Part shown: one piece after another, positions 23,081 through 35,253 of the stretch
Position numbering within the stretch: position 1 is the stretch's first letter
How the letters are laid out: each line of letters opens with the position of its first letter
From: Paramecium pentaurelia
Lineage: Eukaryota > Ciliophora > Oligohymenophorea > Peniculida > Parameciidae
DNA length: 64,000 nucleotides
Direction of reading: 5' to 3'
Assembly: GCA_905183005.1 (NCBI GenBank)
Contig: CAJJDO010000053.1
Coordinates: 68,165-132,164 of the forward strand
Translations under genes and position numbers: made by a program
Notes under the pieces: generated by a model
What the model was told of the DNA's origin: nothing
The model's input: the letters and a program-made list of their open reading frames with translations, nothing else
The model's database searches: none

Positions 23081-25551
23081 ATGTCTAATGCAATAATAGG
23101 TAGGAAAGTTGATAAAGTAGTTCTATACAATATTGATGGATAACCTATTAATGATAGTAATAATTTATAATATGGATAGATGTTAAAGTGTTGAAGTTTA
23201 CAGCAACTCCACAACCATAATTAGTTAAATAATCTAAAGAACCTGTAAAGAAAGAAAAAAGTAAACAAAATACATTTAATAATAATTCTTCACAGAAAAC
23301 AATACCTAAAAAATCAACTTAAATTCCAAATTCAAAAAAGCAATCAGAATCAAAAAAATAATAATCAACAATATAATCTCATACTGTATTTTAGAACATT
23401 ACAAATCATTAAAAATCATAAAAATTATCATCTCCTGAATCTCAACAATCACCAAAATAATCTCCTAAATCTAAATCACCAAATTACAATCATAATGCTC
23501 CTTACAGAGAACCAAGATAATTTAAACCTTTAAATGAATAATTCCCCAATTTAGCGGGAGCATTATTTGAATAGAAGAAATTTACATAAAATTAAGATGA
23601 TGACTCATAGGCAAGTGGAACTGAATCCTATATTTCAGATAGAGAATAAGGAGACGATGAAATTAGATAACCACCTTAACCTGAATCAAATCCATAAGTA
23701 TATCGCAATGTTAATAAAATTGTTGCTGAAAATAATAAAAAATTTGTACATTCAAAAAAGGAAGAAGCAGAAAGATAGGAGAGAATGAGATAAGAAAAAT
23801 TATAATAAAGAGATAGAATGAAAAAATATGGTAAATAATAAATTGTTAGAGCTCATACTTAAAGAGAGAATTTTGAATAAAAATTTGCATGGGGTGTGAA
23901 TTAAAAGAAATTACAAGAGGAAAAAATGAAGTATACAAAATTATAAGAAGAAAAGGAATAAGAAAGAGTATTAAAAGTTGATTAATAGGAAGAAGAAAAA
24001 TAACCTAATTAAATTAATTTAGCTAAGTTATTTCCTGAAAGTTAAGAGAGAGAATCTCGTTTTAAGAAAATATGGGTAGAGGAAGCTCAAAAGGCCATTG
24101 ATAAAAAATAATTTTCATTATCTTAAAGGGAAAAATCTAAATCTCCTATTAGATGTAAATCCTAACATTCTTCTAAATTAAATTAAGATTTTTATGAATA
24201 AAATGCTAAAAATATTATTGGTGAAATGAAATAACAAAAAAAATAAAAGTAAAAGGAATAAATAATAAAGAAACATAAGATTGATTATATTAATAGAGAA
24301 GTTAAAGCCATCTTTTCATCAATGAAAAAACGAAAATGGACTCCAAATAAAGAATTTGACAATAAAGTTGGACTATCTGTTAGTTTAAGCAAAATAGAGC
24401 AATCTAAAGATGATTTAGGAGTTCAAGAAATTTTTGAAGAAGCTGAAGATGAAGCAGAAGATCTTGGTGAATAAGGAAAAGTTTAACATTATTAATAAAA
24501 AGTTAAAAATGGTAAAGTTATGACAAATAGAGAAGTTAGAGAATTTAAAGAAGATTAAGAAAAGAAATAAAAAAAAATTGAAAAATTAAAAACTGATCTT
24601 AAAGATAGAAAAAATATTAATTTAAAGAATCCAGAACCTCTTACTGAAAAAGAATAAAAGATAAAAAGAGAAATTGGTTAACAAATCGATATTAAAGGAG
24701 AAGTAGAAAAATAGATAAAGTAATCATAAATTAAAGAGTCAAGAAATCCTTAAAAAGCATAAAAGACAACTATTAAATAACAAGATTTAGGAGAGTTTAT
24801 ATTTGCTGAGGCAGAATTGCCTTAATATAAAGGAGATTATTAGGAGGAATAGAAAATGGGATTTAGAGAATAAGTGGAATTGGAAATAAAAGAATAAATG
24901 TTAATGTAGAAAAAGAAAAAATCAGCAGTAAAAGAGGTTTAATACGAAAAACCCAGATAAGAATATGCTCGTAAACATTAAGAAAGGGAAAAAGGTCCAA
25001 AATATAGGAAAGAATAAAAGTTTGTAAGTCAACCTAGATATCCTGTGTTTCATGATTTGGGTGAAGTTTAATTATTAGAAGATGATATGTATAATGTATA
25101 ACATTCTAAATGGACTCCTTATGCTGGAAAACTAATTGACAACAGTAGTGATGACGAAGATGACAAAGATTTCTTAGAGAAAACAACTATTTAATTGAGA
25201 TCAAATCTTAAAAATAGAAAGGAAAATGTTGGATCATAAAAAACATATTCCAAATCAGTATAGGGAAAGAAAAGTGTTTATTTTAGAGAGCCAGAGAGTG
25301 AAAAAAAAGATATTGGTAATCAATATTTAACAGAATAGAAGGAATAATTAATGAGATTAGTTTAAAAGTAATTATTATATTAAAAATATAGTTAAAAAGC
25401 CAGAGGACAAATGACAAGTGATGATGATTCAGATACTGATTTTTGCAAAGCTTACTCATCATAGATATGGTTAGCAACAGATCCTATGAAAAGAGATGTA
25501 TTCATTATGACATCCAAAGAATTAATGGACTTACCTCATATTTAATTATGA
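23081..25551 (+). CDS. Large low-complexity Gln/Lys/Glu-rich protein
   Basis: Exons 23081-23156 and 23180-25551 around a 23-nt GTA...TAG intron give 815 aa. A short ordered start (MSNAIIGRKVDKVVLYNIDG) leads into a Ser/Pro/Gln-rich basic region containing SPESQQSPKQSPKSKSP, with likely proline-directed phosphorylation sites. Long Lys/Glu/Gln helices follow from ~residue 230, with coiled-coil character, then acidic patches (EEAEDEAEDLGE, DNSSDDEDDKD). Near the C-terminus lies a more ordered stretch (WTPYAGKLIDN) and the protein ends MTSKELMDLPHIQL. Most Gln codons are TAA/TAG. No known domain; a cytoskeletal or basal-body component is possible but unproven. Confidence 0.75.
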
Positions 25552-25777
25552 ATATATTTACTATATTAATTAATGAAATTGAATCCATATTATGTCAATA
25601 TTTTGAATTAATTAAAATTTGTAAGGAAAAGAGGTATAAGAACTTATTATCTTAATGAAAAATACATTAACCAAGTTTTAATAATATTAAAAATAATAAT
25701 TTATATTTAATAATTAGATCTTAGATAAAGTTATATTTTTAAATATAAATTAATAGAAAAGTAGTTAAATATTTTTT

Positions 25778-26875
25778 TCATATTTATTATTATTTTTTTT
25801 TAAGAATCTATTCTAAATCTTATTTTGGAAAATAAGAAAGAACAATATTTCTATTTTTGTTAATTTCATATTCTTCTTTTTTTGGAGATTTATATTTTTT
25901 ATTAGGTGTTTTAAAATGTCTTTCATGATTTTTTTGATGAGATTGTTTAAGCAAATTTTATAATTTATCTTTAGAAGACTTAGACTTTTTCATAATTTTA
26001 TCTTTTGGAGTTACATCCCTTGATTTAGATGAATTTGCATAATTATTTTATTCAACTGATTTATTTAGGTTAATGAAATTACTATTTTGTAATGCTGAAT
26101 ATTTTTATTTTTAATCTTTTATTTCTGTTACAAATCCATATAATCTGTATGAATCATTTAAAAACTTATTTCTTTAAAGAATACATTTATTTGGTTAATA
26201 ATACTTTTAGTTTTAAATTTTTTCTTTTTTTGGTGAGAAGCACTCTTAAATATTTTAATTGATAGATGTATTCATTAATTCGCTATTATCTATTTCACTA
26301 GATTCAGTCATTTAAGTTTTTTTCAATTAAGGAAATTTTGGTTGTATAGATGGTTTTACAGAATTTAATCTTTGATAATTAATTTCATAAAACTTTTTAG
26401 ATGAAAATATTTATTAGCGTGATTCATCGAAATTGGATAAACTATTTAATTTTTAAGGACTATTTTATGAAGAGGCCTTGAAATATTTCTTCAATTTTTC
26501 ATTCCTTTCTAAATTATTATAAAATAAGTTATGATATTTTTTCTGTTTTTTTGATGGAGATGGAGAGCTAGCTCTTTATTTAAATTTCTCTAATTCTTTA
26601 ATCATATCCTTTCTTCCCATATAAATAGGTAATTTATTAAATTTTTGATGGAGTGCCAAAGATCCTTAAGGTTTTATAATTCGATTTGTAGTAAGAGGAG
26701 TATTAATCCATATATTATGTGGTAGTGAATAAGAACCCATTTTAAGACCTAATTCAATATTATTTTTCTATCTAATCTCTCTTACATTTGCAAAATTTTT
26801 TTTTTTTACTAGAAAGTTGACTGGGGTCTGTAAATCGAAAAATTGTTTAGAAGCATAAATGTTTAACTTGTACAT
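25778..26875 (-). CDS. Uncharacterised basic Ser/Lys-rich protein
   Basis: A single intronless frame of 365 aa from ATG 26875 to TGA 25778. The N-terminus (MYKLNIYASKQFFDLQTPV) is the most ordered part. A short conserved-looking block, MGSYSLPHNIWINTPLTTNRII, is followed by basic Ser-rich sequence with SP dipeptides (RASSPSPSKKQKK, SSQNSPQK) and Lys-rich tails (KTPNKKYKSPKKEE). It is probably largely disordered and phosphorylated. No domain recognised. The start is 216 bp from the next gene's start on the opposite strand, a divergent arrangement. Confidence 0.7.
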
Positions 26876-27091
26876 GAAAATAATATTAATGTACTAAATG
26901 CATAATAATCATTTTTTGTAATATCTAGGACAATAATTTAATAATAAAAAAAGTTAGTTAAATTTATGTAGCTGAAATCAGTTCATCAATACTACATAAA
27001 AGCCAAAAATTAATCAAAGGATTAGAAGGGGACAAAATGTAAGGAATAGCCATAAGCCACTGCATCTTAAATTTCTCTAATTTTAAGTAAA

Positions 27092-27877
27092 ATGAATAAC
27101 AAAAATGTTCAAGATTCAAAGGCTATATCAGATAGGACAAAAAATAATATATAAATATCTCCTAAATTACAAAATTGTTTGTCAGCATCAAATTTAATGA
27201 GCAAGACTACTTAATCACCTAAATTAAGTGAATGTTAATTAATGAATAAAAAATTTGCAAAAGAATGTCCTAGTAGAATTACTAATGGGAATGAAATCTA
27301 ATTACCAACTGAAATTAATAGTTTTTTAGAGATGGAAGAGAGAAAGAGAAGTTTAAATAATTTTAAAGAATAACTCTCATAAAACATAATGAAAATATAG
27401 CATTTAGATTAACTTTAAACTCAAGTGAAATTGATTGAATAATAACTACATTCTATTGTTTAGACTATCATTTAATTAAAAGTATATATATATTTATATT
27501 TATTATAGGATTCCTTATGTATGTAATTACAATAGGAATAATTGACTTATACATAAATTACTTAATCTATTTCAGATTCATTATATAAAATGAAAGATGA
27601 TATAAATCATAATGAAGTGAATATTATTGATTCAATGTAAATGAAGCCATTTTAAAATATCATGACTATTTACAAAAAGAGATTGGATGAACATTAAAGT
27701 TGTGTTTAATAAATGATTTCTAAGAGATAATTTGTTATTCAATTTAATTAATGGTGCTAATAATTGATGTTAAAATTATAAATTGATACTAAATCAAACT
27801 TTGATTCAGACTAGAAAGAAAATTGTTTTTATGGGAGCAATAAAATTGCAGAATCTCCAAAATTTCGTAGCAATTGA
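27092..27877 (+). CDS. Uncharacterised coiled-coil protein
   Basis: Exons 27092-27481 and 27509-27877 give 252 aa. The central part (about residues 90-170) is Gln/Glu/Leu-rich with heptad spacing across the junction, suggesting a coiled coil. The 27-nt segment 27482-27508 has GTA...TAG ends but no TGA in frame, so retention would simply insert nine hydrophobic residues; removal keeps the helix uniform, so I treat it as an intron. The N-terminus is Ser/Lys-rich with SPKL motifs. No known domain. Confidence 0.65.
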
Positions 27878-27987
27878 TGATATATTTATTTTTTTGAGAC
27901 TTATTAAAAATATCTATATATTTTAGGGCTTATTAAAAATTTTTATTATATGGAAATAAATAAATCATTTATTTAAAAAGAAATTAT

Positions 27988-30631
27988 ATGAGTAAATTCT
28001 TTTAGGAGGAATCAAATTCTGAAGGGGAAGAAGAGGCTCCTAGAGGAGGACCTGAAGTAGATGCAGGATAAGCATCATAAGCAACAAGAACTAGAATTAT
28101 CTAAGGATTAATAGATTCAGATGATGATGAAGGATAGAGAGTAATTGTAACAGAAAAAGAAAAAAGATATACAAGATTAAGAGAAATCATAAAAGAAATT
28201 AAGATTAAAATCAAAAATTAAGATTTTGTTACATTATTAGATAAATTTGAAGAATTAAATAAGGAAGTTGAAAAGAGTGCTAAAGTATTTGAAAAAGAGG
28301 GTGGATTACCTAGATTTTATATCAGAATTATGTGTTAAATAGAAGTTTTGATTCTTTAATTTACAGCTGAATAAAAAAAGAAATTAGGAGTTAATAATAG
28401 CAAAGCTTATAACACATTAAAATAAAGAATTAAGAAGCATAATTTGAGTATTAATTTAATTTATTAATCATTTAGCTATTAAGGAAAAAATAGATGAATT
28501 TATCAATAATCCTATTACAACTGATTAGAGTGAAGATGAAAGAAAGAAGAAAGTAAAAGCAGATAAAAAATAAGCTGGATCAGATTCTGAACCAGAAGCA
28601 TAATAAAAAGAAGAATCTTCAGAATCAGAAGATGATGATAAATATTTACTTTAATCTAATGATCCAATGGTTAGAAGAAGATATTGGTTAAAAAAGAAAT
28701 TACCAGATAAAAAAGATGCAAAGATTGAAGAAATTTAATAAGAAAAAACAAATAAAAAGGTAACTGTAGATATTGATTATGATGTTAAATTCGATATTGC
28801 TTAAAATAAAGAAATTCATATTGATTATGATGCTGAAGCAGTCAAAAAGAAGTTAGAGTAAATTGTCTCATCTAGAGGAGTTTAAAAGAATTAAGTAGAG
28901 AATTTATACATCTGTGAAAAATACATATAATATTTTATCAAAGAAAATCTTCAAAGAGCTGTGGAAGTAAATCTTCATTTTATCCTCATAGATATTGCTT
29001 ATCACAATTTCTTTATAGATTGATTAAGCTAAATCAGAAGCACCATTCTATTTCAATAGACAATCATGGTTATAAATCTATTAAAATACATTCCTTTTGT
29101 ATTCACTTCATTAAGATAAAGGAGTCAAAGTTGAAAAATTACATACTTATAGTAAATATGATTAAGAAAACTCTTTCTCTGAGTTCAGATTTATTAGTAC
29201 TCTTTTGGTCAATTTCTAAACACTAGAAGTTGAATTAAATAAAGCATTTTAAAATGTTGATTATTACACATAAGAATATGCTGAAAGACTCAGTGATTTA
29301 TATTAATTAACACATTTATCCTAAAAACTCTTGGAATTACTTAAAATCAAGAATGACACTGCTAATATTGCATTAATGAGTTTCAAATAATTAGAAGCAA
29401 TATATTATATTGGTCCTGCTGTCATCTAAAAGTTATTGGAATTATAAACTAATAAATAAGCAGCAACTCCACTATAAATTTTTGGAAATGGAGATATATC
29501 ATCCAAAATTTAATCTCTTGTTGAGAATATTCTAAAATATGGAGATAAGGAAACCATTGTAAAGGCAACACTTTATTGGGTATATAATTTAGCTTTGAAT
29601 GGAAAATATGAGTAAGCTCATGAAATATTCATATCAAACATCTCATATGATTAAATCTCATAAATGAAGACTTTGATTTAATTATATTATAATAGAGCTT
29701 TGGTTTAATTGGGATTTGGAGCTTTTAGATAAGGTTTAATCTTTGAGACTCATCTTCATTTAGCTGATTTATTGAGTAGAGACAAGGTTCTGAAAGATTT
29801 ACTTTCATAAAACTATATGAAATAAGTTGAAGGAGAATATAGGTATACAGTGCCTTATCATATGTCAATTAATGTTGAGACTATTGAATTTGTTTATTTA
29901 TTGGCAGCTATGTTATTAGAGGTTCCAAACATTAATTAAGATCCATTTGAGGATTCTCACAAAATTATTAGTAGAAAATTCCGATAACTTTGTTAATATT
30001 ATGATTCTTAAACTTTCAATCCATAACCTGAAAATATGAGAGATCTTATATATGCTGCATCTAAAGAATTAGCCAAAGGAAATTGGACTAAATGTTGGGA
30101 TCTTCTAAAATAAATATAACTTTGGACTAGAATCCCTTCTTATGAATAAGTCTAATAGTAAATTAAAGAAAGAGTTTAAGAATAAGCTTTGAAATGCTAT
30201 TTATATACTTTTAAGAATGGATTTTCTAATATTTCTATTGATTATCTTAGGTAAAGATTTGAATTATCAGAATAAGTCACAAAGACTATAATTTTTAAGG
30301 TATATAATATTATTAATATTATAGATGATTTATTATGGAGAGATTAAAGCTATAATTGATAATTAAGATTAATCATTTTTGATTTTTGTAAATGATGACA
30401 TTTCAAATTAAACAAAGAGATTGGCTAGTGTTCTTATTGAAAAATTAAATTAACAATGTAAAAATAATGAAAAATTAATGGTATAATTTAAATTAAATAA
30501 TTTAGGATTCAAAAATTGGAAGTTTTGGTATAGCTGTAGACAAAGAAAGTGTAGATCAAATTAATAAGCAAAAGAAAAAAAATGTTACTAAAAATAAAAA
30601 ACCTCCAAATGCAACAACAAAAAGAAAATGA
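27988..30631 (+). CDS. Translation initiation factor eIF3 subunit C
   Basis: Five exons (introns 28448-28475, 28967-28991, 30300-30324, 30481-30505; 28 nt then 25 nt each) give 846 aa, near the usual eIF3c length. The acidic N-terminus (EEESNSEGEEEAP, later DSDDDEG) resembles the Nip1/eIF3c segment that contacts eIF5. The middle has the family's long helical repeat, including AHEIFISNIS and YNRALVQLGFGAFRQG. The C-terminal PCI domain covers roughly residues 640-800, with IDYLRQRFELSEQ and the winged-helix end IYYGEIKAII. A lysine-rich tail ends the protein. In the 43S preinitiation complex eIF3c is a core subunit linking eIF3 to eIF1 and eIF5. Identification rests on overall order and landmark blocks. 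Confidence 0.88.
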
Positions 30632-30700
30632 TAATTATATTACAATAAATAATCTAAAGTATAGTATAAAATACAATTATCTTTTTAATAAAAATACTAT

Positions 30701-32486
30701 TCAAATACTTGAAAATATATTAGTCTTGGAAAATTTAGAATTTAATCTAAGTAATTTATAATCTTGCATCAATTAAGAATTATTCTTAGTAGGTAAAGGC
30801 ATAAAAGTCTTAAGATTCATTGAATTTATTCTCATAGTATCAAATGGTTTATGAATTTCATTCTATTCTAAATCAGTAGTATCTTAATAAAATTCAGTTT
30901 TAAAAACCTTCAAATTAGCATTAGTCAATAAATCTAAACTATTTATTGTCAATTAATTATTAATCTTATTTTCTTTTATCATTTTAGTAACTTTATTTTA
31001 GTCTAATTCAATTAATTAGATATCAGCATTAGCATAAACATTTTAAGTGTATCCTCCAAAAATCAAGATTTTAGAATCTATTGAAACACTACAGTGACTG
31101 AATTTACCATATTTAAATCCTCCAATTTATTAAACTAATACCCAATTCATCTACATTAATTATAAAACATATAAATCATTAAGTATATTATCCGATTTTG
31201 AATCATTTCTACCTCCATAAACAATTAAAGCATTCAAATTATAATAATAATTAAGACTATGAGAATAACGAGCAATTGGGACTTACCCCTAAAATGATTG
31301 CAGATAAGTACTTTAGTTTTTAACTTAATTATTCGAATAGGTTTAAATCCGAATTAAATGACTCTTAAATCATTTGTGGCTTCTCCATTTTACATTCTTC
31401 CACCAAATACATATATTCCCTCTTATGTAACAGTAGGATACTTTCCTTTCTTTTTATTGCATTCATAGCTAAAGTATGGATTTTCCATTTTGACTTCCCC
31501 ATTGAATAAAGAAGCAGAAACTGCATCAGATACACCTTCAAGAAATTAATTTTCTATTTGTAAAATAGACCTAAACTATAATATATAATTAAATACCATT
31601 TATTAGTTTCTAAATTCAAACCACATGCATCATTTAAAACTTTACCATAAGAATTAATTCCTCCAAATATAATAAAATATTTTCCAACACATTATGCTAT
31701 ATGATTTCTTCTTCCTTCTATAATATCACCACTAGTTTTTATTAATGTCCACAATTTTTCTGCTGGATTAAACATCCTAACATCATTATAACATTCTCTA
31801 ATCCTCATTACATTGTTAAACTTTTTTTCTCCTCCATATATAATTATACTTTGTTTATATTATGTTGCAGTGTGTCCAAATCTTCCTTCTACTGGTGCTT
31901 CTCCTTTACCAACTCCAATATCTTTCCATGTCCAAGTTTATGTATTTAAAGCAATTACATTTTTAAATAAATCATTACCAATACCTCCATACATATATGC
32001 CTTATTGAGAGAAGGTATATAAGTAACAGAGCATCCTTCTCTTACAGGAGGTTTCCATTCATTAATTTAGATGTTAAACCAGAAAACTTTAACAAAAGTT
32101 GAGGAGGGATCAAATTATTTATTGTTTTCTTCATTATTTTCTTCATTTTCTTCTATTTATGGAATAGGTTTAGGTTTTAATTTAATTTTTTTTATTTTTT
32201 ATAGTTGTTATAACTCTTATTATTTGTTAATCATTCCAGTAATTTCATTTACTGTGCTTGTCCATTTTCTATTTAATTAATTTGTGAATTGATTAGCTTA
32301 AAATTGATTGAATTATAATCTATTTTTAAGTGTAGATTCATTTGGATTAAGTTAATCTACTTTACCCCACCAACTTGAATTGGTTTTCATCATTTCTGTA
32401 AATGTTTTAAATCCAATATCTTCATTTTATTATTATAAAAAGATTAATTTGCAATCACCTTTAGAAATATATTCATCAATAGCCAT
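30701..32486 (-). CDS. Kelch-repeat protein
   Basis: Three exons with introns 31571-31596 (26 nt) and 31289-31311 (23 nt) give 578 aa. After an ~150-residue helical N-terminal region with a charged EENEENNEENNKQ linker, kelch repeats follow. Each has an aromatic/Gly pair and a Trp: YMYGGIGNDLF...WTWKDI, IIYGGEKKF...LWTLI, FIIFGGINSYGK...TNKW, IYVFGGRMQNGE, LIVYGGRNDSK...NWVLV and ILIFGGYTQNVY. This makes one beta-propeller of about six blades. The C-terminal ~130 residues are not recognised. Kelch propellers serve as protein-interaction platforms; there is no BTB domain, so a cullin-adaptor role is not indicated. Confidence 0.88.
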
Positions 32487-32712
32487 AGTTTATTAATGTC
32501 TTAACATTTATGGCTATTTCAATTATATAATCTTTTCAGTTTTACTTAATCTAATATTATCATTTTTCATATAGTTAACTGGAGTAAACTTCCTTAATCT
32601 AATATCCTCAAGTTTTTATTATTATATTTGAATCCATCTTCTTCTTTTTTCTTAATCCATAAATTTATTAATTCATTATTAATATAATGTATCATAAATT
32701 ATATAAATTTGT

Positions 32713-34968
32713 TCACTTTTTCACTTTTGGTAAATGTTCGTTAGAATCATTACGCTCTGATTATTTTAACACAGAATTTGCAGCAACTCTTCTTTGTCTT
32801 GTTGAATCCAGACTCATCATTATGGATTATCTTTAAGATAGATTTCTTTATCTTCCAGATCTATTAATATATACTTCACTATCTGCTTGTGTTTAAGTAG
32901 AGTATTTTATTGTTTTTTCTAATGATCTTTCTACAGTTTTACTTTGACCTACTAAATTTTTATAAATGTATTTATTGAAATACCAATGTGGATTATATTC
33001 TTTTACTTCTAACAATTCACTTTTATCCCAACTATCTATAAAACTCTATAATGATTTTTTCATTAAGTCTTCTATAGAATAATTTGTTTATCTGTAATTG
33101 CATATTTCATTTCTTAATTCAAAAACTATTCCTTAAACTGATGTAAATTTAATTGGATCTTTCAATTATTTTAGTAGATAAGCAACAGTAATTTAGGTAA
33201 CTTCAGTACTTCCTGAAAATAATTATAAAACCAATTATAATTTTTTATTTATTATATCCTTCTCTCTAAATAAGATTTTTATTTGATTGTTCAAATATTC
33301 TGTATCATTAAATATATCTGATTTCAATTTTAATACATGATAATGATGTTTATCAAAATTCTACATAGCAATAGAAACATTTGCTTCATATACTTTTAAT
33401 TATTGTTCCATATCTTCTTTTATCTCTAATAACATCTATTTAATATTTATCTTCATATTTTCTAATTGTTTATTTAATTCTTCATTCAATTCTTCACTTT
33501 AAACAAAAGATTACTAATTATCAGTTTAACCAACCTAAGTTAAATTAAATCCTCCTTTCATATTTTAAATTATAGTATTTCTTCCATGCCCTTTTTACCC
33601 TATAAATATACCATTTGTAAGTTTCATATCAATTTATTCTATTATAAAGTTTTATAGCTGCTCCTATTGATTTAATTAATTATCAGATATGATAACCTAA
33701 ACTTCAACATCTCTCAATTATTATTTTTTTTTTTACTCCAAAATTTACAATTCAAAGGCTGCTAATTTTATGTTCTATTATTTTAAGGATTCTTATAATA
33801 ATTATTAACGCATATCTTCCAATTTATAATTAAACTCCTATGACATTTCTTTTGTTATTATAACTTTAAGGCTATTAAATTAATCTTCAAGTTTATTTAT
33901 TTAATTATTAATATTTATTTAGAACACTGATATCTAATTATTTACAATAATTGATATTTTCTCTTAAATATTTTTCTAAAAATCTTCAATCATATTTATA
34001 GCTTTATTCTAGTTTTACAATTCTTTTGTAATTTCCTTAAAGTGTTTCTAAAAATTTTCATTTTAATTATTCAATTATTATTAAAAAGTATTCCACTACT
34101 AATCATTTTTAATCTCAAACATCTCTAAACTTTTTATTCTTTCATCAAAGGATTTGTTGTAAAACTCAATTTAATTTTATAGTTTTGATATTGTACCCTT
34201 TAGAAATTAATTATCTTCTATTCTTGACTATTCTTCCTCTAAATATACATCCATTATTTTACTTTATCTAAAGTAAATTTAAAATAATCTTGATTCACAA
34301 AATTATTCATCTCATTTATCATCCATTCAACTCTTTTAGTTATACTTAAATACTATTTTTCTGATAGATCTTTAAAGATCACTAATTGATCTAATTTTAG
34401 ACTCTAGTTTTAAACATCCTTTGATAATAATTGTTAACTTTTTTAGATTTAATTCACTTAATTTCTACTATCCACAAAAAATGTATAATAATCTTTAAAA
34501 AATTCATCAATTTTTTTATTGAATATTTCAGTATATTCTGTTTACTTTTTTACTAGCTAATCTAAATCGGATTATGTTTTCATTTATGAATTAATTACAA
34601 ATTAAGAAGTATTCTTTTATTATTCCAATACCTTTTCCACTTATTCTATTTTTTATATAAAATTAATTGATTGTTATTAAACTTATGTCTAATTCTTTAT
34701 AATTTCTAACTCTAATAATTTTTACTATCTCTATAAATTATTAATTTCTGTTGATATCTTATTAGCTTCAAGCTAATAATTTTATTGATTGTCATTCTAC
34801 TATCTAATTTACTACTATACATAATCATTATTCAGTTACTATTAATCCATTTATCTTAAAAAATCAGATACTTATATTAATATATGTAAATTTACATCTC
34901 ATCATTATAGGTTAAGACAATTCATAAACAACTTCTCTTATTTTAGTCTCTATTGAAAATTCATTCAT
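32713..34968 (-). CDS. Long coiled-coil protein
   Basis: Three exons (introns 34871-34895, 25 nt, and 34237-34262, 26 nt, the latter ending GAG) give 734 aa. Nearly the whole protein is Gln/Lys/Glu/Leu/Ile-rich with heptad-like patterning, suggesting an extended rod. A short break near the middle contains GQKGHGRNTIIQNMKGG. A more ordered segment occurs near the C-terminus (EYNPHWYFNKYIYKNLVGQSK), and the tail is basic and Ser-rich (RSGRQRNLSQRQS). It lies head-to-tail with the kelch gene, 226 bp apart. No family is named; structural roles in cilia or cortex are possible. Confidence 0.75.
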
Positions 34969-35253
34969 TTATTATAATATTAATAAAGATTATAAATATC
35001 TACTTATGCCTACTATTTATTAAATATTATCAAATCAAATGATGAACATAGTATTTTCAAAAATAAAATAATTTGAAGAATAAATATATGAAAAATGTTA
35101 ATGTACTAAATACAAAGTAACAAAAATTAAGAATATTTTTTAATAATAATTATTTTATTTGATTAATAAATAAGGAAAAGGTAGAATGTATGAAAATAAA
35201 ATTGAAATTAATTATTTTGTATTAATAGGTATTTAATTTATTCGATTATAAAT

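Noticed and set aside
31813..32280. Plus-strand open frames opposite the kelch gene
   Set aside because: They are antisense shadows; the minus strand shows regular kelch repeats with correct introns.
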